Source: QHXN01 sp963785125
Lineage (GTDB): Bacteria > Acidobacteriota > Blastocatellia > Pyrinomonadales > Pyrinomonadaceae
Length of the DNA: 64,000 bases
NCBI GenBank assembly: GCA_963785125.1
Contig: CAWATU010000004.1
Coordinates: 62,001 to 126,000, forward strand
Direction: 5' to 3'
Shown: positions 1 through 8,157 of the stretch, in pieces
How positions within the stretch are numbered: the first letter of the stretch is position 1
How the letters are laid out: every line of letters starts with the position of its first letter
Translations under genes and position numbers: made by a program
The notes under the pieces: model-generated
Told to the model about the DNA's origin: nothing
Databases searched by the model: none
Seen by the model: the letters and a program-made list of their open reading frames with translations, nothing else

Positions 1-455
1 TCGAGCACGCAGACGCCGCGCTCGTTGATGATGATGTTCGACGGCTTGAGGTCGCGGTGGACGATGCCCAACGCGTGTGCTTCCGACAGCACTTCACAGA
101 TTTCCGACGCGACTCGCACGGCGCGCTCGGGCTCGAACTGCCCCTCGCGCGCCAGCGTCTCGGCGAGCGTCGAGCCCGCGACGTACTCCATGACGATGAA
201 GGGACGGCCGTCGGCCAGATGCCCTGCGTCGAAGATCATCGCCGCGCGCGGGTGCTTGAGCCGCGCCATCGTCCGCGCCTCGCGCATAAAGCGGTCGGCG
301 ATTTCGGGATGCGCGGCAAACTCCTGTTTCAGGATTTTAATGGCTACGGGGCGTTCGAGCCCCAGGTGGGAGGCACGGTAAACCGTGCCCATGCCGCCCC
401 GGCCGATCTCGCACTCGACGCGAAACCGGCCCGCGATAATCTGGGGGGTGTCCAT
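1..455 (-). CDS. Serine/threonine protein kinase, N-terminal part (runs off window)
   Basis: Reading the minus strand from the ATG at 455 gives a Hanks-type kinase domain: the glycine-rich loop GRGGMGTVYRA (about residues 17-27), the VAIK lysine motif, EYVAGSTLAE in the hinge region, and the catalytic loop HRDLKPSN near residue 135, where the window ends. It should phosphorylate Ser/Thr on unknown partners in a signalling path; the activation loop and any C-terminal sensor or TPR part lie outside. The start is supported by a purine-rich AGGAG directly upstream. Plus-strand open frames over this region are shadows. The IS element at 693-1854 sits about 240 bp upstream and could alter its promoter. 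Family assignment is secure, the substrate unknown. Confidence 0.93.
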   Translation of the reverse strand, partial: MDTPQIIAGRFRVECEIGRGGMGTVYRASHLGLERPVAIKILKQEFAAHPEIADRFMREARTMARLKHPRAAMIFDAGHLADGRPFIVMEYVAGSTLAETLAREGQFEPERAVRVASEICEVLSEAHALGIVHRDLKPSNIIINERGVCVL

Positions 456-684
456 CTCCTGACCCTCTCGTTCGGGAAAGCAGGGTCGCTGCGGACGGCG
501 CGCACTTTTCTCACTTCTCGACGCGGGGCAGCAGAGAGAAGAAGAGGGGCCGCGGCCGAGCGCCACGGGTGAAACCTGACTGGGACAGTTGTAGGGAGAA
601 ACGATTCGCCCGACCTTCCGACGCAGGCGGGCGAGTGGAGAGTGTAGCATTTCTGCCGCGCCGCGCAAGAGTTTTTCCGCGGCC
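456..684. other. Intergenic region upstream of the kinase
   Basis: No convincing gene is seen. It is the leader of the minus-strand kinase gene and ends at the target duplication of the IS element. No near-consensus promoter could be recognised by eye. Confidence 0.5.
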
Positions 685-692
685 GGAAGGCT
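685..692. repeat. Target-site duplication, left copy
   Basis: GGAAGGCT directly precedes the left inverted repeat of the IS and is repeated exactly at 1855-1862. An 8-bp duplication fits IS1-type transposition. Confidence 0.9.
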
Positions 693-1854
693 GGTAGTGG
701 CCCCGTTACATTGGGGATTGGTCACGGGGCAGCGCTGCGATAGCCCAAGACCTCGGCCACCGTCCAGACGTGATCGGTGATTCCGTGCCGCATCGCCGGC
801 GTCTCACCCCGCAGCCCGCGGTGCCTGCGGCAGAAGTTATAGAAGGTCTTATCCACCTCGCACTGGTCATCCATGTACTCGACCAACTTGGCGAAGGCGT
901 AGGTCTTTCTCACCAGGTAGCGATTGCGTGAGCGGGCCGTCCCGTTCTGCCGCTCCAAGAGTGAAGTCGAGACGAAGGCGAGGTCCGTCGCGGGCGACCC
1001 CAGCACCAGCTTCTTCTCGACCTTCGTTACGCGCTTGCCTTCTCTCGTCTTCTCGACCTGCCCGTAGACGAGCGTCGGGTCGGGGATGACTTGAGGCTTC
1101 GGCGGCCGCCCCGGCTTGCCCTTCTTGACCAGCCCCCACCGCAGCGGGTAGGCCGTCAAGGCTCTCACCTGCTCGCGCAAGGGCTTGGTGTAAGCGTCAT
1201 AGCCGTCGCTGCTGATGCGCGGCAGGCATCCCGGGGCGAGGCGGTCGAAGCTCCGATTTACCAGCAGTTCGGCCGCCTCGGGCGTGCGCGCAGCAACGAA
1301 CTGCTCGACTAAGAGCCGGCTCTCCCGCGCCATCGCCTTGTGCCACCACGCCTCGCCGCGTCGCGAGTTGTCGGCGAAGGGGGCTTTCTTCGACCCGGCG
1401 AACGACCACTGCTCGTCCAACTCCAGGTCGGTGACTCTCAGGTCGGTGACGAACTCTGCATCCACGGCGCGGGCGCGAGGGGCGGCGCGTCGGCGCCAGC
1501 GGCGCAACGTCTCCCGGCGGTGGCGGCGCGTCTGGGCGGTCGAGGTCTGCGTGTCGCCTCGCAGCATGGCGTCAAGGGAGCGGGCAACCTCCGCCTCGGG
1601 AGTCTTGAGGTTGAAGAAGGCCGTGCCTCGTCGCTCCGACAGGCCCTTGCCGCACCTACGGCAGCGCCACAGTGTGCGCGGCCCGTCGCGCGTACGATAG
1701 CTGCTGTGATAGAAGAGGTCGCGCGACAGCCCTCCGCAATGGGGGCAGCGCAGGGAAGGCGGAGGATGACGGGTCTTGTGTCGAGCCATGACAGCCGACA
1801 CTTTCCGCACTTTGCCTTCCTTTTTTCAATCCCCAATGTAAGAGGGCCACTACC
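693..1854 (-). mobile_element. IS1-like insertion sequence, complete, 1162 bp
   Basis: The element is bounded by 28-bp terminal inverted repeats (693-720 and 1827-1854) that begin GGTAGTGGCCC and match at 26 of 28 positions. It is flanked by an exact 8-bp duplication GGAAGGCT. One transposase frame fills the interior on the minus strand. Intact ends, intact transposase and an undecayed target duplication point to a recent insertion. It lies between the DUF2752 gene and the kinase gene, all on the minus strand. Confidence 0.95.
722..1810 (-). CDS. IS1-family-like DDE transposase
   Basis: This 362-residue transposase has an N-terminal zinc finger (CPHCGG near residue 22, then CRRCGKG near residue 50) followed by a basic helical region and a catalytic core. 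The motif LELDEQWSFAGSKK resembles the LDELWSF motif of IS1 InsB, with the first acidic residue. ISSDGYDAY likely carries the second, and RHRGLRGETPAM near the C-terminus resembles the family C-terminal signature. The GTG start at 1810 has GGAAGG about 7 bases upstream; an ATG at 1789 is an alternative. The single uninterrupted frame differs from the two-frame InsA/InsB layout of classical IS1, as in longer IS1-like transposases of other phyla. Confidence 0.9.
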   Translation of the reverse strand: MRKVSAVMARHKTRHPPPSLRCPHCGGLSRDLFYHSSYRTRDGPRTLWRCRRCGKGLSERRGTAFFNLKTPEAEVARSLDAMLRGDTQTSTAQTRRHRRETLRRWRRRAAPRARAVDAEFVTDLRVTDLELDEQWSFAGSKKAPFADNSRRGEAWWHKAMARESRLLVEQFVAARTPEAAELLVNRSFDRLAPGCLPRISSDGYDAYTKPLREQVRALTAYPLRWGLVKKGKPGRPPKPQVIPDPTLVYGQVEKTREGKRVTKVEKKLVLGSPATDLAFVSTSLLERQNGTARSRNRYLVRKTYAFAKLVEYMDDQCEVDKTFYNFCRRHRGLRGETPAMRHGITDHVWTVAEVLGYRSAAP

Positions 1855-1862
1855 GGAAGGCT
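1855..1862. repeat. Target-site duplication, right copy
   Basis: GGAAGGCT, identical to 685-692, immediately follows the right inverted repeat. Confidence 0.9.
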
Positions 1863-1890
1863 TAAAGGAAAGTGGCGGGCGGGGCGCTCT

Positions 1891-2316
1891 TCAAGCGTGC
1901 CCCAGCCCGCCGACCCACTGAATCAACATCACGGAGACGACGACGGCCCCGTAGAGAGTCGCCCACGACAGGAGCCGGCGCCGAGCCGGAGTGCCCTCCT
2001 CGTCGAGATGCGCCGCGAAGAGGAGTTGCGCGGCGAGCAGGATGAGGGCGGCGACAAGTACCGGGCCCGCGGGGTTCAACGCGAGCGCGCCCCGCAGGTC
2101 GCCGCCGAGAGTCAACAACACGCTGCGCGTCATCCCGCACCCGGGGCAGTTCACACCGAACAGCAGGCGCGAAGGGCAGATGACGGGCAGTTCGCGCCCC
2201 GCGACGTGGACGGCCGTGGTGCTTGCGGTAGCGAGCCCGCGCGCCAGCGCCAGCGACGCAAGGAGCGCGGCCCCGGTCAGGCCGGTCTTCAAACGCTCTC
2301 GACTCAGCTCCAACAC
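1891..2316 (-). CDS. DUF2752 family small membrane protein
   Basis: About 141 residues with three predicted membrane segments. The family signature is present: CPSRLLFGVNCPGCGMTRS (cysteines before a membrane helix), then ALNPAGPVLVAALILLA and a last hydrophobic helix near the C-terminus. The family function is unknown; the paired cysteines suggest metal or redox roles. The longest open frame begins at 2487, but its first 57 residues overlap the TM2 gene in another frame and are Arg/His-rich shadow. I place the start at the GTG at 2316, just after the TM2 stop codon, so the two genes probably form an operon. Confidence 0.8.
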   Translation of the reverse strand: MLELSRERLKTGLTGAALLASLALARGLATASTTAVHVAGRELPVICPSRLLFGVNCPGCGMTRSVLLTLGGDLRGALALNPAGPVLVAALILLAAQLLFAAHLDEEGTPARRRLLSWATLYGAVVVSVMLIQWVGGLGHA

Positions 2317-2342
2317 CGCCCCGGCCGCCGCCCGCGGACGCC

Positions 2343-2858
2343 CTAGAACCAAGCCTTCTTGCCTTGGACGTACGTCCTGACGAACTCCTCGTCGGACTTG
2401 GTGAGATAGATGATCCCCTCGATGAGGCCGACGATGCCGACCGCGATGGAGGCGATGCCGCAGGTCAGGAACATGCCGATGACCCACGCGGCGAGCATGA
2501 TGATGCCCTCGGTGTTGTAGCCGAGGATGAACTTGTGGACGCCGAAGCCGCCGAGCAGGATGCCGCAGATGCCGGCCGCCATCTTCTTGTTCGCGCCCTG
2601 CGCCATCCAGTCGCCGGCCTGCTGCTGATAACCGGCCAGCGGGTCCTGCTGCGGCGTGTAGCTCGGGTAGCCCGAGGGAGGCGGCTGCGGCGCCGAGTAG
2701 CCGCTCGACTGATAGTCTTGCTGGGTCTGCTGCTGCCCGAGGTCGCCGCTCTGGCGCCAGGACTCAGGTTGGGGGGAGGCCGGGAGCGTCGTGCCGCACT
2801 TCACGCAGAAGCGCGTCCCCTCGACGTTCTCGGCACCGCAGGAAGGACATCCGATCAT
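2343..2858 (-). CDS. Zinc-ribbon plus TM2-domain membrane protein
   Basis: Residues 4-22 form a zinc ribbon (CPSCG, then CVKCG). A Gln/Pro/Tyr-rich linker follows to about residue 80. The C-terminal part is a TM2 domain: two membrane helices with the short polar turn GFGVHKFILGYNTEG and a final LIEGIIYLTKSDEEF. TM2 proteins sit in the cytoplasmic membrane; their molecular role is not established. It lies just upstream of the DUF2752 gene on the same strand. A purine-rich AGGAGAGAG precedes the ATG. Confidence 0.88.
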   Translation of the reverse strand: MIGCPSCGAENVEGTRFCVKCGTTLPASPQPESWRQSGDLGQQQTQQDYQSSGYSAPQPPPSGYPSYTPQQDPLAGYQQQAGDWMAQGANKKMAAGICGILLGGFGVHKFILGYNTEGIIMLAAWVIGMFLTCGIASIAVGIVGLIEGIIYLTKSDEEFVRTYVQGKKAWF

Positions 2859-3002
2859 CTCTCTCTCCTTATCACGACCCGGCGCGGCCGGGGCTCAATG
2901 TTCAGGGGTGGAATTTTTCGGGCCAAGCCGGGAGTCTACAGGACTCTTAAAGCTCGACGGATGGCCACAAGTCTTTCTCACAAACGGAAGCAAAAGTAAA
3001 GA

Positions 3003-3074
3003 GGTGAATGGTGAATAGTAAATGGTAAATGGTTAAGCCAACTTCCATTCACCATTTACTATTCACCATTCACC
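3003..3074. repeat. Heptamer-phased long hairpin (30-bp stem)
   Basis: Arms 3003-3032 and 3045-3074 are inverted copies with a single mismatch and a 12-base loop. Each arm is a run of degenerate 7-base units of the type GGTGAAT / GGTAAAT. The stop codon and last five codons (MVNGE) of the upstream minus-strand gene lie inside the right arm. It separates two tandem minus-strand genes and may terminate transcription, though it has no U-tract. Confidence 0.9.
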
Positions 3075-3904
3075 ATATCAGGCACCCAGAAGGTCTGGCC
3101 GGCGGATTCGACGCGGCGGAGGCCGCGCGCGGGCAGCTCGCGCTCGGGGAGACCGAGGTAGGTGAAGTGCGGCAGGTCGCTCAGGACGGTCTGGAACCAG
3201 CCGTGGCGCCCGAGCAGCGCCCCGACGCGCGCTTCCTGAAACTCCTCGATGTCGATGGCGAGCATGGCGAGATGCTGCGAGGCGCCGGGCGCGGCCACCG
3301 ACTGGAGGATGCTCTTGTCGAAATACTTGCTGAAGAAAACGCCGTCGCTCTCAAGCTCAAGCACGGCCGCCGCCTGCTCGCGCAGAGGGAGCCCGCGCAG
3401 GCGCTCGGCCTCCGCGCCGTCGAGCCGCCCCGCCGCGCACCAGTGTTCGAGCGCCGGGTCGCAGCGCGAGCGCCAGAGCCGCAGCGAGTCGGCGTAGCTG
3501 CGCCGCCCCGCCTCGCTCCCGCCGCGCGGCGTGATGCGCAGCCCCAAGTAGGCCGCCTCCTCACGCGCGGCCAGCAGCGCGCCCAATGCGACAGGCTGCA
3601 ACTCGATAACGGCCCCGTTCAGGACTTCGGCCCGCCAGCCCGCCGCGCGCTGGAAACGCTCGACCGCCTCCTCGCTCTCAAGCACGCAGGCGTCGGGCAG
3701 TGCGACGCCCTCGGCGACGAACATCGCGCCGTACTCTTCGAGCACGCGGCGCGTCAGCATATCGCCGGCCGGACAGAACTTCTCAAGGCTCAAGCCCCTC
3801 CGCCCGAGCGCACGCCCGAGCGCCGCGTGGAAGGGCGAAGCATCTGCGCCGCGCTTGCTCGCCGCGCAGGCGTCCTCTCGCTTCCCAAACTCTTCGACGG
3901 ACAA
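3059..3904 (-). CDS. Putative M15-like peptidase (D-Ala-D-Ala carboxypeptidase type)
   Basis: About 281 residues. The C-terminal third carries a pattern like zinc peptidases of family M15/VanY: SQHLAMLAIDIEEF (His and Asp ligands), HGWFQT, and the last histidine in PHFTYLG. It would cut peptide cross-links or stem peptides in the cell wall. No clear signal peptide is seen. The open frame extends to a TTG at 4015 with no Shine-Dalgarno; a TTG at 3904 (protein starts LSVEEF) has GAGAGGAG upstream and is preferred. The C-terminal MVNGE is encoded by a hairpin arm. The peptidase call rests on motif spacing alone. Confidence 0.6.
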   Translation of the reverse strand: MSVEEFGKREDACAASKRGADASPFHAALGRALGRRGLSLEKFCPAGDMLTRRVLEEYGAMFVAEGVALPDACVLESEEAVERFQRAAGWRAEVLNGAVIELQPVALGALLAAREEAAYLGLRITPRGGSEAGRRSYADSLRLWRSRCDPALEHWCAAGRLDGAEAERLRGLPLREQAAAVLELESDGVFFSKYFDKSILQSVAAPGASQHLAMLAIDIEEFQEARVGALLGRHGWFQTVLSDLPHFTYLGLPERELPARGLRRVESAGQTFWVPDMVNGE

Positions 3905-4032
3905 GTCCGTGGGTTCTCCTCTCGGCGCGCCGCGGAAGGCCGGGGCTTGTCCCCGCCGGCGTCGTGTGGTAACACGCAGGGTCGATTGTAAACGAACGGG
4001 GGCGGGCGCTGACAAATCCGGAACTTAAAAGT

Positions 4033-4392
4033 ATGAGTCGGCTCAACAAATTTCAGGAGATACACGCACAGTACCGCCGGCACGGCTGGCGGCTCGCGCG
4101 CGTGCTGGCGCGGCCCGAGTCGCTCGCCGAGATGCGCGGCCGCGGCGACGCCGCCGCGACGTTCGAGGGCGTAGCCGCGGCCGAGTCGGACGTGGACGCG
4201 ATGTGGTTCTCGCGCCCCTCCGCGGAAGGGCGCGAGGCTTGGGAGCTGCGCCTCGTCGGCGACACGCCCTACGCGCTCTTCGAGCTGTTCGAGCCCGACG
4301 AAGAGGAAGAGGAGCGCGAAGACGTGCGCCGCGAGATGGAGGCGCGACTGCGCGAGTACGTCGCGCCCGGAACGCAGAACGAGGAACGTTGA
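4033..4392 (+). CDS. Conserved hypothetical protein, 119 residues
   Basis: A small soluble, mostly helical protein starting MSRLNKFQEIHAQYRRHGW, with an acidic stretch of Asp/Glu near residues 95-105. I do not recognise a family. Codon use is high-GC3 like its neighbours, which supports coding. The last six codons (TQNEER) and the TGA stop lie in the left arm of the hairpin at 4371-4451. It is divergent from the M15-like gene and convergent with the PDZ gene. Confidence 0.75.
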   Translation: MSRLNKFQEIHAQYRRHGWRLARVLARPESLAEMRGRGDAAATFEGVAAAESDVDAMWFSRPSAEGREAWELRLVGDTPYALFELFEPDEEEEEREDVRREMEARLREYVAPGTQNEER

Positions 4393-4451
4393 AGGATGAA
4401 CTGAAAGCCCCTCGCCTTCAGTTCATCCTTCAACGTTCCTCGTTCTGCGTT
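4371..4451. terminator. Heptamer-phased perfect hairpin (35-bp stem), convergent gene boundary
   Basis: Arms 4371-4405 and 4417-4451 are perfect inverted copies with an 11-base loop. The left arm divides exactly into five units of consensus AACGnnG (AACGCAG, AACGAGG and so on). It lies between convergent genes and contains the stop codon of the left one, so it probably acts as a bidirectional terminator, although no T-run follows. Confidence 0.85.
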
Positions 4452-4456
4452 GATAC

Positions 4457-5458
4457 CTAACCCCTACTCCGCCCGATCTTGACGGGAATCTCGATCTGCT
4501 CCGCCCCGCGCACGACGGTGACGGGGACGGTCGAGCCGGCCAACGCCTCGGCAATGCGGTAGCGGAGGTCGCCGGGGGTGCGAATGAGGTAATCGCCGAA
4601 CTTGATGACGATGTCGCCCTCCTTGAGCCCCGCGATGTCGGCCGGCTCGTTGCGGTTCACGTCGTCCAGCTCGACGCCGTAGATGTTCATGTTCGGCACC
4701 TGCACGCGCGCGCCGACATCAATGCCAATGACGCCGCGGCCGCCCGGCCGCTGCTCGAACATCCTCATACCCGGCACATCCTTCTCCGCGCCCGGCGTCA
4801 GCTTGGTGCTGCCGGGCACGTTGTCGCGGATGTAATCGACATCGACGGGTTTGCCGACGGGCGTGTCGCCGAGAATCCGCCGCATGTCGTCGGCGTTCCG
4901 CACGTCCTTCCCGTCGAACCTCTTGATGATGTCGCCGCCGATGAGTCCGGCGCGCAGGAGCGGCGTCTCCGGCCCGGCGATGCCCTGAATCAACGCGCCG
5001 CCGCCCGGGGCCGTCTCGAAGCCGTCAACCCCCAGGAAAGACCTTTCGGCTCGTGGCACGGCGGCCCCCCCGCGGCGCCCCATCATTGCGAGCGGCAGCA
5101 GCCCGCCCACGATCAGCATGACCGCAATGATCGTCACCCACAGCCAAACGCCGCGCACGGGGCGGCACATCTTCGCCAGTTTCGAGGTCGAGCCCTGCGC
5201 CTGTTGGCCGCCCATCGCCGAGGCAGAGCCGAACGGCTGGATGGGCGCGGCGCCCCAAGTCTGGCGCGCCTGAAAGTGGTCTGTGGCAGGCGACGGCGTC
5301 GGCGCGGCCGTCGGCATCGACGCGGCGTCGAAGCGCTGCGTGGGGACGTACTCTTCGACGCCCTCGCCGAGACGATAGCCGCACCTGCGGCAGAAACGCA
5401 GCCCGGCGACGAGCGTCGCCCCGCAGCTAGGGCAGTTGACCATGTTTTCAGCTCGCAT
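4457..5458 (-). CDS. Zinc-ribbon, membrane-anchored protein with two PDZ domains
   Basis: About 333 residues. The order is: zinc ribbon (CPSCG then CRRCG, residues 9-28), Pro/Gln-rich linker, one membrane helix (WLWVTIIAVMLIVGGLLPLA, near residues 105-125), then PDZ domain 1 (FLGVDGFE ... IIKRFDGKDV) and PDZ domain 2 (GIDVGARV ... DIVIKFGDYLIRTPGDL). There is no trypsin-like protease domain, so this is an adaptor or substrate-binding protein rather than a DegP protease. The start at 5458 (MRAENM) has AGGAGG 8 bases upstream; the open frame continues upstream only as Arg-rich shadow. The same zinc-ribbon head occurs on the TM2 protein at 2343-2858. Confidence 0.88.
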   Translation of the reverse strand: MRAENMVNCPSCGATLVAGLRFCRRCGYRLGEGVEEYVPTQRFDAASMPTAAPTPSPATDHFQARQTWGAAPIQPFGSASAMGGQQAQGSTSKLAKMCRPVRGVWLWVTIIAVMLIVGGLLPLAMMGRRGGAAVPRAERSFLGVDGFETAPGGGALIQGIAGPETPLLRAGLIGGDIIKRFDGKDVRNADDMRRILGDTPVGKPVDVDYIRDNVPGSTKLTPGAEKDVPGMRMFEQRPGGRGVIGIDVGARVQVPNMNIYGVELDDVNRNEPADIAGLKEGDIVIKFGDYLIRTPGDLRYRIAEALAGSTVPVTVVRGAEQIEIPVKIGRSRG

Positions 5459-5734
5459 CTGCGGCCCCCTCCTGTTCGCGGCACGCTTGAAAGTTTGTCC
5501 GGGACTCCGGCCGCGGCGTGCGCCGTCGGCGTACTTTGCGGCGGCGTGTGTTACCGATATACGCCTGTTGGAGCGCCGCGGTTGCATCGGGCGCGCGCGG
5601 GACTTAGACTCGTGCCCGCGCCCTAAGTAACGCCGCGGCAGGTATTTTGGCTCGCGACGCGCCCGCACGCAAGCGCCTCCGGCCGCCCGGCACGGTGTGT
5701 GCTCTATAGTTGAGCAGAAAGGGAGGTCGGACAG

Positions 5735-5953
5735 TTGGAAGTAACCAAGGCCCTCGCGGCGCTCCAGCCGCTCTACGGCAAGGACAACGTCGAGATCGTC
5801 ACCGAGACGGGCGCGCGCGTCCGCGGCGTCGTCCGCAGCCTCAAACAGACGCAGGCGCTCACACGCCCCAGCGTCAAGATCGAACGCCCCGACGGCGAAG
5901 TCGTCAAAATTCACTTCTCAGCCATCACCGAGATCATCGACCACAACCGTTGA
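5735..5953 (+). CDS. Small conserved protein, 72 residues, Sm/SH3-like fold suspected
   Basis: Starts at a TTG with GGGAGG about 7 bases upstream (MEVTKALAALQPLYGKDNVE). The body VEIVTETGARVRGVVRSL, followed by KPSVKIERPDGEVVKI-type strands and SAITEI at the end, has the beta-strand rhythm of small Sm-like or ribosome-maturation-type domains; this fold is inferred only. No other motif is recognised. The stop codon is two bases before the hairpin at 5956. Confidence 0.72.
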   Translation: MEVTKALAALQPLYGKDNVEIVTETGARVRGVVRSLKQTQALTRPSVKIERPDGEVVKIHFSAITEIIDHNR

Positions 5954-5955
5954 AA

Positions 5956-6039
5956 AGCCGTGAACCGTGAACCGTCAACCGTGACCAGAGAAAATGGGTT
6001 CTTCCTCTGGTCACGGTTGACGGTTCACGGTTCACGGCT
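5956..6039. repeat. Heptamer-phased perfect hairpin (35-bp stem) plus a third half-copy
   Basis: Arms 5956-5990 and 6005-6039 are perfect inverted copies with a 14-base loop. Each arm is five heptamers of type AACCGTG. A degenerate third run of the same family (GGTTTAC, GGTTCAA units) follows at 6044-6075. It lies between two tandem plus-strand genes, so transcription of the second may start after it. Confidence 0.9.
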
Positions 6040-6125
6040 CTTTCTGGTCACGGTTTACGGTTCAAGGTTTACGGTGTTACAGTATCGGCCCGTCGGCCGC
6101 CTCGGGGCCGCGGGAAGAGTTTTGA

Positions 6126-6773
6126 ATGATGACGATTGAGGATTTCGGAGCGCGCGTGGCGAGCGTGTGGCAGGGCTTGAGGCCCTCGACGCGCAGCCTG
6201 GTCGAGCGCGCCCTCTCGACGCCGGCGCCACTTCAGCAGGGCCCGGCCGCCACCACCGCCACGGCCTCACGCCGCGAAAGCATCTACGACGCGCGCTCCG
6301 AGTGGGAGTTGAGCCGGCTGCTGGCCGCGCTCGACGAGCGCGCCGCCGAGGTCGGCGCCGACACACTCAGCGCCGAGCAGTCGCGCGACCTGCTCCGCAT
6401 GACCGAGACCTGCGCCGCCGTGCTCAACCGCGAGGCGCGCTCGTCCGAAGTCTTCGCACAGTTGCTTGAGCGCGCGCTGCGCGTCAAAGACTACGCGCGC
6501 GTGGACGAGATCGCCGACGTGATGACGGCGCGCCTCGCCCCGAGCGAGTTGTGCGAGACGGCGCGTCACTTCAACCCGGCCGTCCGCGCCGTCGCGCAGG
6601 AGGCTTTGCTGCAACTGCCGACCGGCATCCTCGTCGCGCTGCTCGGCGACCCCGTGGACGCCGAGACCGCGCGCAACGCGCTCGAATCCCAGGCCGACGA
6701 GTACGAGTCCGAAGAGGCGCGCATCGTCGTCACCGCCCTCCAACAGGTCGAAGACGCCGAAGACGATTTCTAA
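6126..6773 (+). CDS. Hypothetical helical protein, 215 residues
   Basis: All-helical, soluble and rich in Ala/Glu/Arg; residues 75-210 look like repeated helix pairs (LLRMTETCAAVLNRE, LCETARHFNPAVRAVAQEALLQL), reminiscent of HEAT-like repeats. No catalytic motif. It ends in an acidic tail (EDAEDDF). I do not recognise the family. It shares the helical style with the 405-residue protein at 19572-20789. It is convergent with ispH across the hairpin at 6782-6860. Confidence 0.7.
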   Translation: MMTIEDFGARVASVWQGLRPSTRSLVERALSTPAPLQQGPAATTATASRRESIYDARSEWELSRLLAALDERAAEVGADTLSAEQSRDLLRMTETCAAVLNREARSSEVFAQLLERALRVKDYARVDEIADVMTARLAPSELCETARHFNPAVRAVAQEALLQLPTGILVALLGDPVDAETARNALESQADEYESEEARIVVTALQQVEDAEDDF

Positions 6774-6781
6774 GAAGGCAA

Positions 6782-6860
6782 AAGGCAAACTTCAAAAAGC
6801 AAAAGGAGGATGAGAAACACGCTGCTTCTCATCCTCCTTTTGCTTTTTGAAGTTTGCCTT
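6782..6860. terminator. Heptamer-phased perfect hairpin (35-bp stem) between convergent genes
   Basis: Arms 6782-6816 and 6826-6860 are perfect inverted copies with a 9-base loop. The arm reads as five units of an AAnGCAA-like heptamer (AAGGCAA, AAAGCAA). The right arm ends inside the ispH stop codon. It probably terminates both convergent transcripts. Confidence 0.88.
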
Positions 6861-7704
6861 AACTTTCGCCTATCTCTTTCAAGCGTGTGACGACCTGTTC
6901 GATGAGCCAGTTGGGCGTCGAGGCGCCGGCGGTGACGCCGACGCGTTGGGCGCTGGCGAGGTCGGCGGGGTCGATCTCTTCGGGCGTCTCGATGAGGAAG
7001 CTGCGCTCGCACTGCTCCTTGCAGACCGAGAGCAGCTTGAGGCTGTTCGAGGAGTGCTTGCCGCCGATGATGTAGAAGGCGTCCACCTCACCCGCGAGCG
7101 CGCGCGCCGCGTCCTGCCGGTCGCGCGTCGCCGAGCAGATGGTGTTGACGACCTGCGGCTCCGAGTCGGACTTGGCGCGCACGGCCTCCGCCGCTTCGAG
7201 GAAGGTCGAGAGCTTCAGAGTCGTCTGCGAGACGACGAGCGGCGCGTGCAGCGGCGGAAGCGCCGCCACCTCCGAAGCGTCGCGCACGACGCGCGTGTGC
7301 GCGGGCGCGTAGCCGACGACGCCGATCATCTCGGGGTGGTCGGGGTTGCCGACGAGAACCACGTCGCGCCCCTGCTCGGCGGCGCGCTCGGCCAGCTTTT
7401 GAACTTTCGTGACGAACGGGCAGGTGGCGTCGATGACGCGCTCAGCGCGTGCTTCCAAATCGCGCTGCACCTGCGGCGTGACGCCGTGCGCGCGGATGAC
7501 GGCCGTCTCGCCTGAGGCAACGTCGTCGGGCGCGTCGATGGTGCGCACGCCGTCGGCTTCGAGGCGTTGAATCTCCTGCGTGTTGTGGATGAGCGGCCCG
7601 AGCGTGCGCACGGTCGCGCCCTCCGAGAGCGCCCCCTCGACCATCTCGACGGCGCGCTCGACCCCGAAACAGAACCCGTACTCTTCGGCCAGCAGAACTT
7701 GCAT
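6859..7704 (-). CDS. ispH: 4-hydroxy-3-methylbut-2-enyl diphosphate reductase
   Basis: IspH (LytB) makes IPP and DMAPP from HMBPP in the last step of the MEP isoprenoid pathway, using a [4Fe-4S] cluster. The three cluster cysteines are visible at residues 12 (GFCFGV), 95 (DATCPFV) and 190 (NTICSAT). Other family motifs are LIHNTQEI, IRAHGV, GNPDHPEMIG, SQTTL, GGKHSSNS and the C-terminal VTAGASTPNWLI. Length 281 is normal. The start ATG at 7704 follows an AT-rich heptamer repeat. The stop codon is formed by the arm of the downstream hairpin. Confidence 0.97.
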   Translation of the reverse strand: MQVLLAEEYGFCFGVERAVEMVEGALSEGATVRTLGPLIHNTQEIQRLEADGVRTIDAPDDVASGETAVIRAHGVTPQVQRDLEARAERVIDATCPFVTKVQKLAERAAEQGRDVVLVGNPDHPEMIGVVGYAPAHTRVVRDASEVAALPPLHAPLVVSQTTLKLSTFLEAAEAVRAKSDSEPQVVNTICSATRDRQDAARALAGEVDAFYIIGGKHSSNSLKLLSVCKEQCERSFLIETPEEIDPADLASAQRVGVTAGASTPNWLIEQVVTRLKEIGES

Positions 7705-7720
7705 AGTATTTTCGATTTGC

Positions 7721-7786
7721 GATTTCAGATTTTTGATTTTGATTTTTAGGCCGGGGCTTCAAATCGAAAATCAAAAATCTGAAATC
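7721..7786. repeat. AT-rich heptamer-phased hairpin (20-bp perfect core)
   Basis: Arms 7721-7740 and 7767-7786 are perfect inverted copies of GATTTCA/GATTTTT-type units, and the repeat continues imperfectly on both sides. It stands out as AT-rich in a GC-rich genome. It lies between two tandem minus-strand genes, 17 bases upstream of the ispH start, so it could affect ispH expression. Confidence 0.85.
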
Positions 7787-7791
7787 AAAAA

Positions 7792-8085
7792 TTACCCCAC
7801 GCCTTCGGGCGGCGGGGTCTGTGTGATCGGCTCGGGGGCGGGCGTTCGTTCGCAGCGACTCCGCCACTCCTCGCGCAGCCGCTCGGCTGCGGCGAGACTG
7901 TCGTCAATCCAGCCGATGTTCTTCTCGGCGAACCAGCGGACTCCGCCCCAGAAGTTTTTCTCGAACTCGCCCAACTGCCGCGCCGCGTCCGAAGGCAACA
8001 CCGCGAAAGACGCGTCGCACAGGAAACGCACCGCGTCGCAGAGGGGGTTGCCGGTCTTGTATCTCGAATCGTTCGTGTCAGCCAT
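7792..8085 (-). CDS. Hypothetical protein, 97 residues
   Basis: Starts at the ATG at 8085 (MADTNDSRYKTG), with GGAGG 10 bases upstream; the longer frame to 8136 lacks such support. The protein is soluble, with aromatic residues around FEKNFWGGVRWFAEKNIGWIDD and a Pro-rich tail. No family is recognised. It lies upstream of ispH on the same strand. Confidence 0.65.
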   Translation of the reverse strand: MADTNDSRYKTGNPLCDAVRFLCDASFAVLPSDAARQLGEFEKNFWGGVRWFAEKNIGWIDDSLAAAERLREEWRSRCERTPAPEPITQTPPPEGVG

Positions 8086-8157
8086 TAGTGGAGAACCTCC
8101 TTCTTCCACAAACCATACGGCCGAAACGCCACGCACGTTCCGCGCCAGACAATCTTA

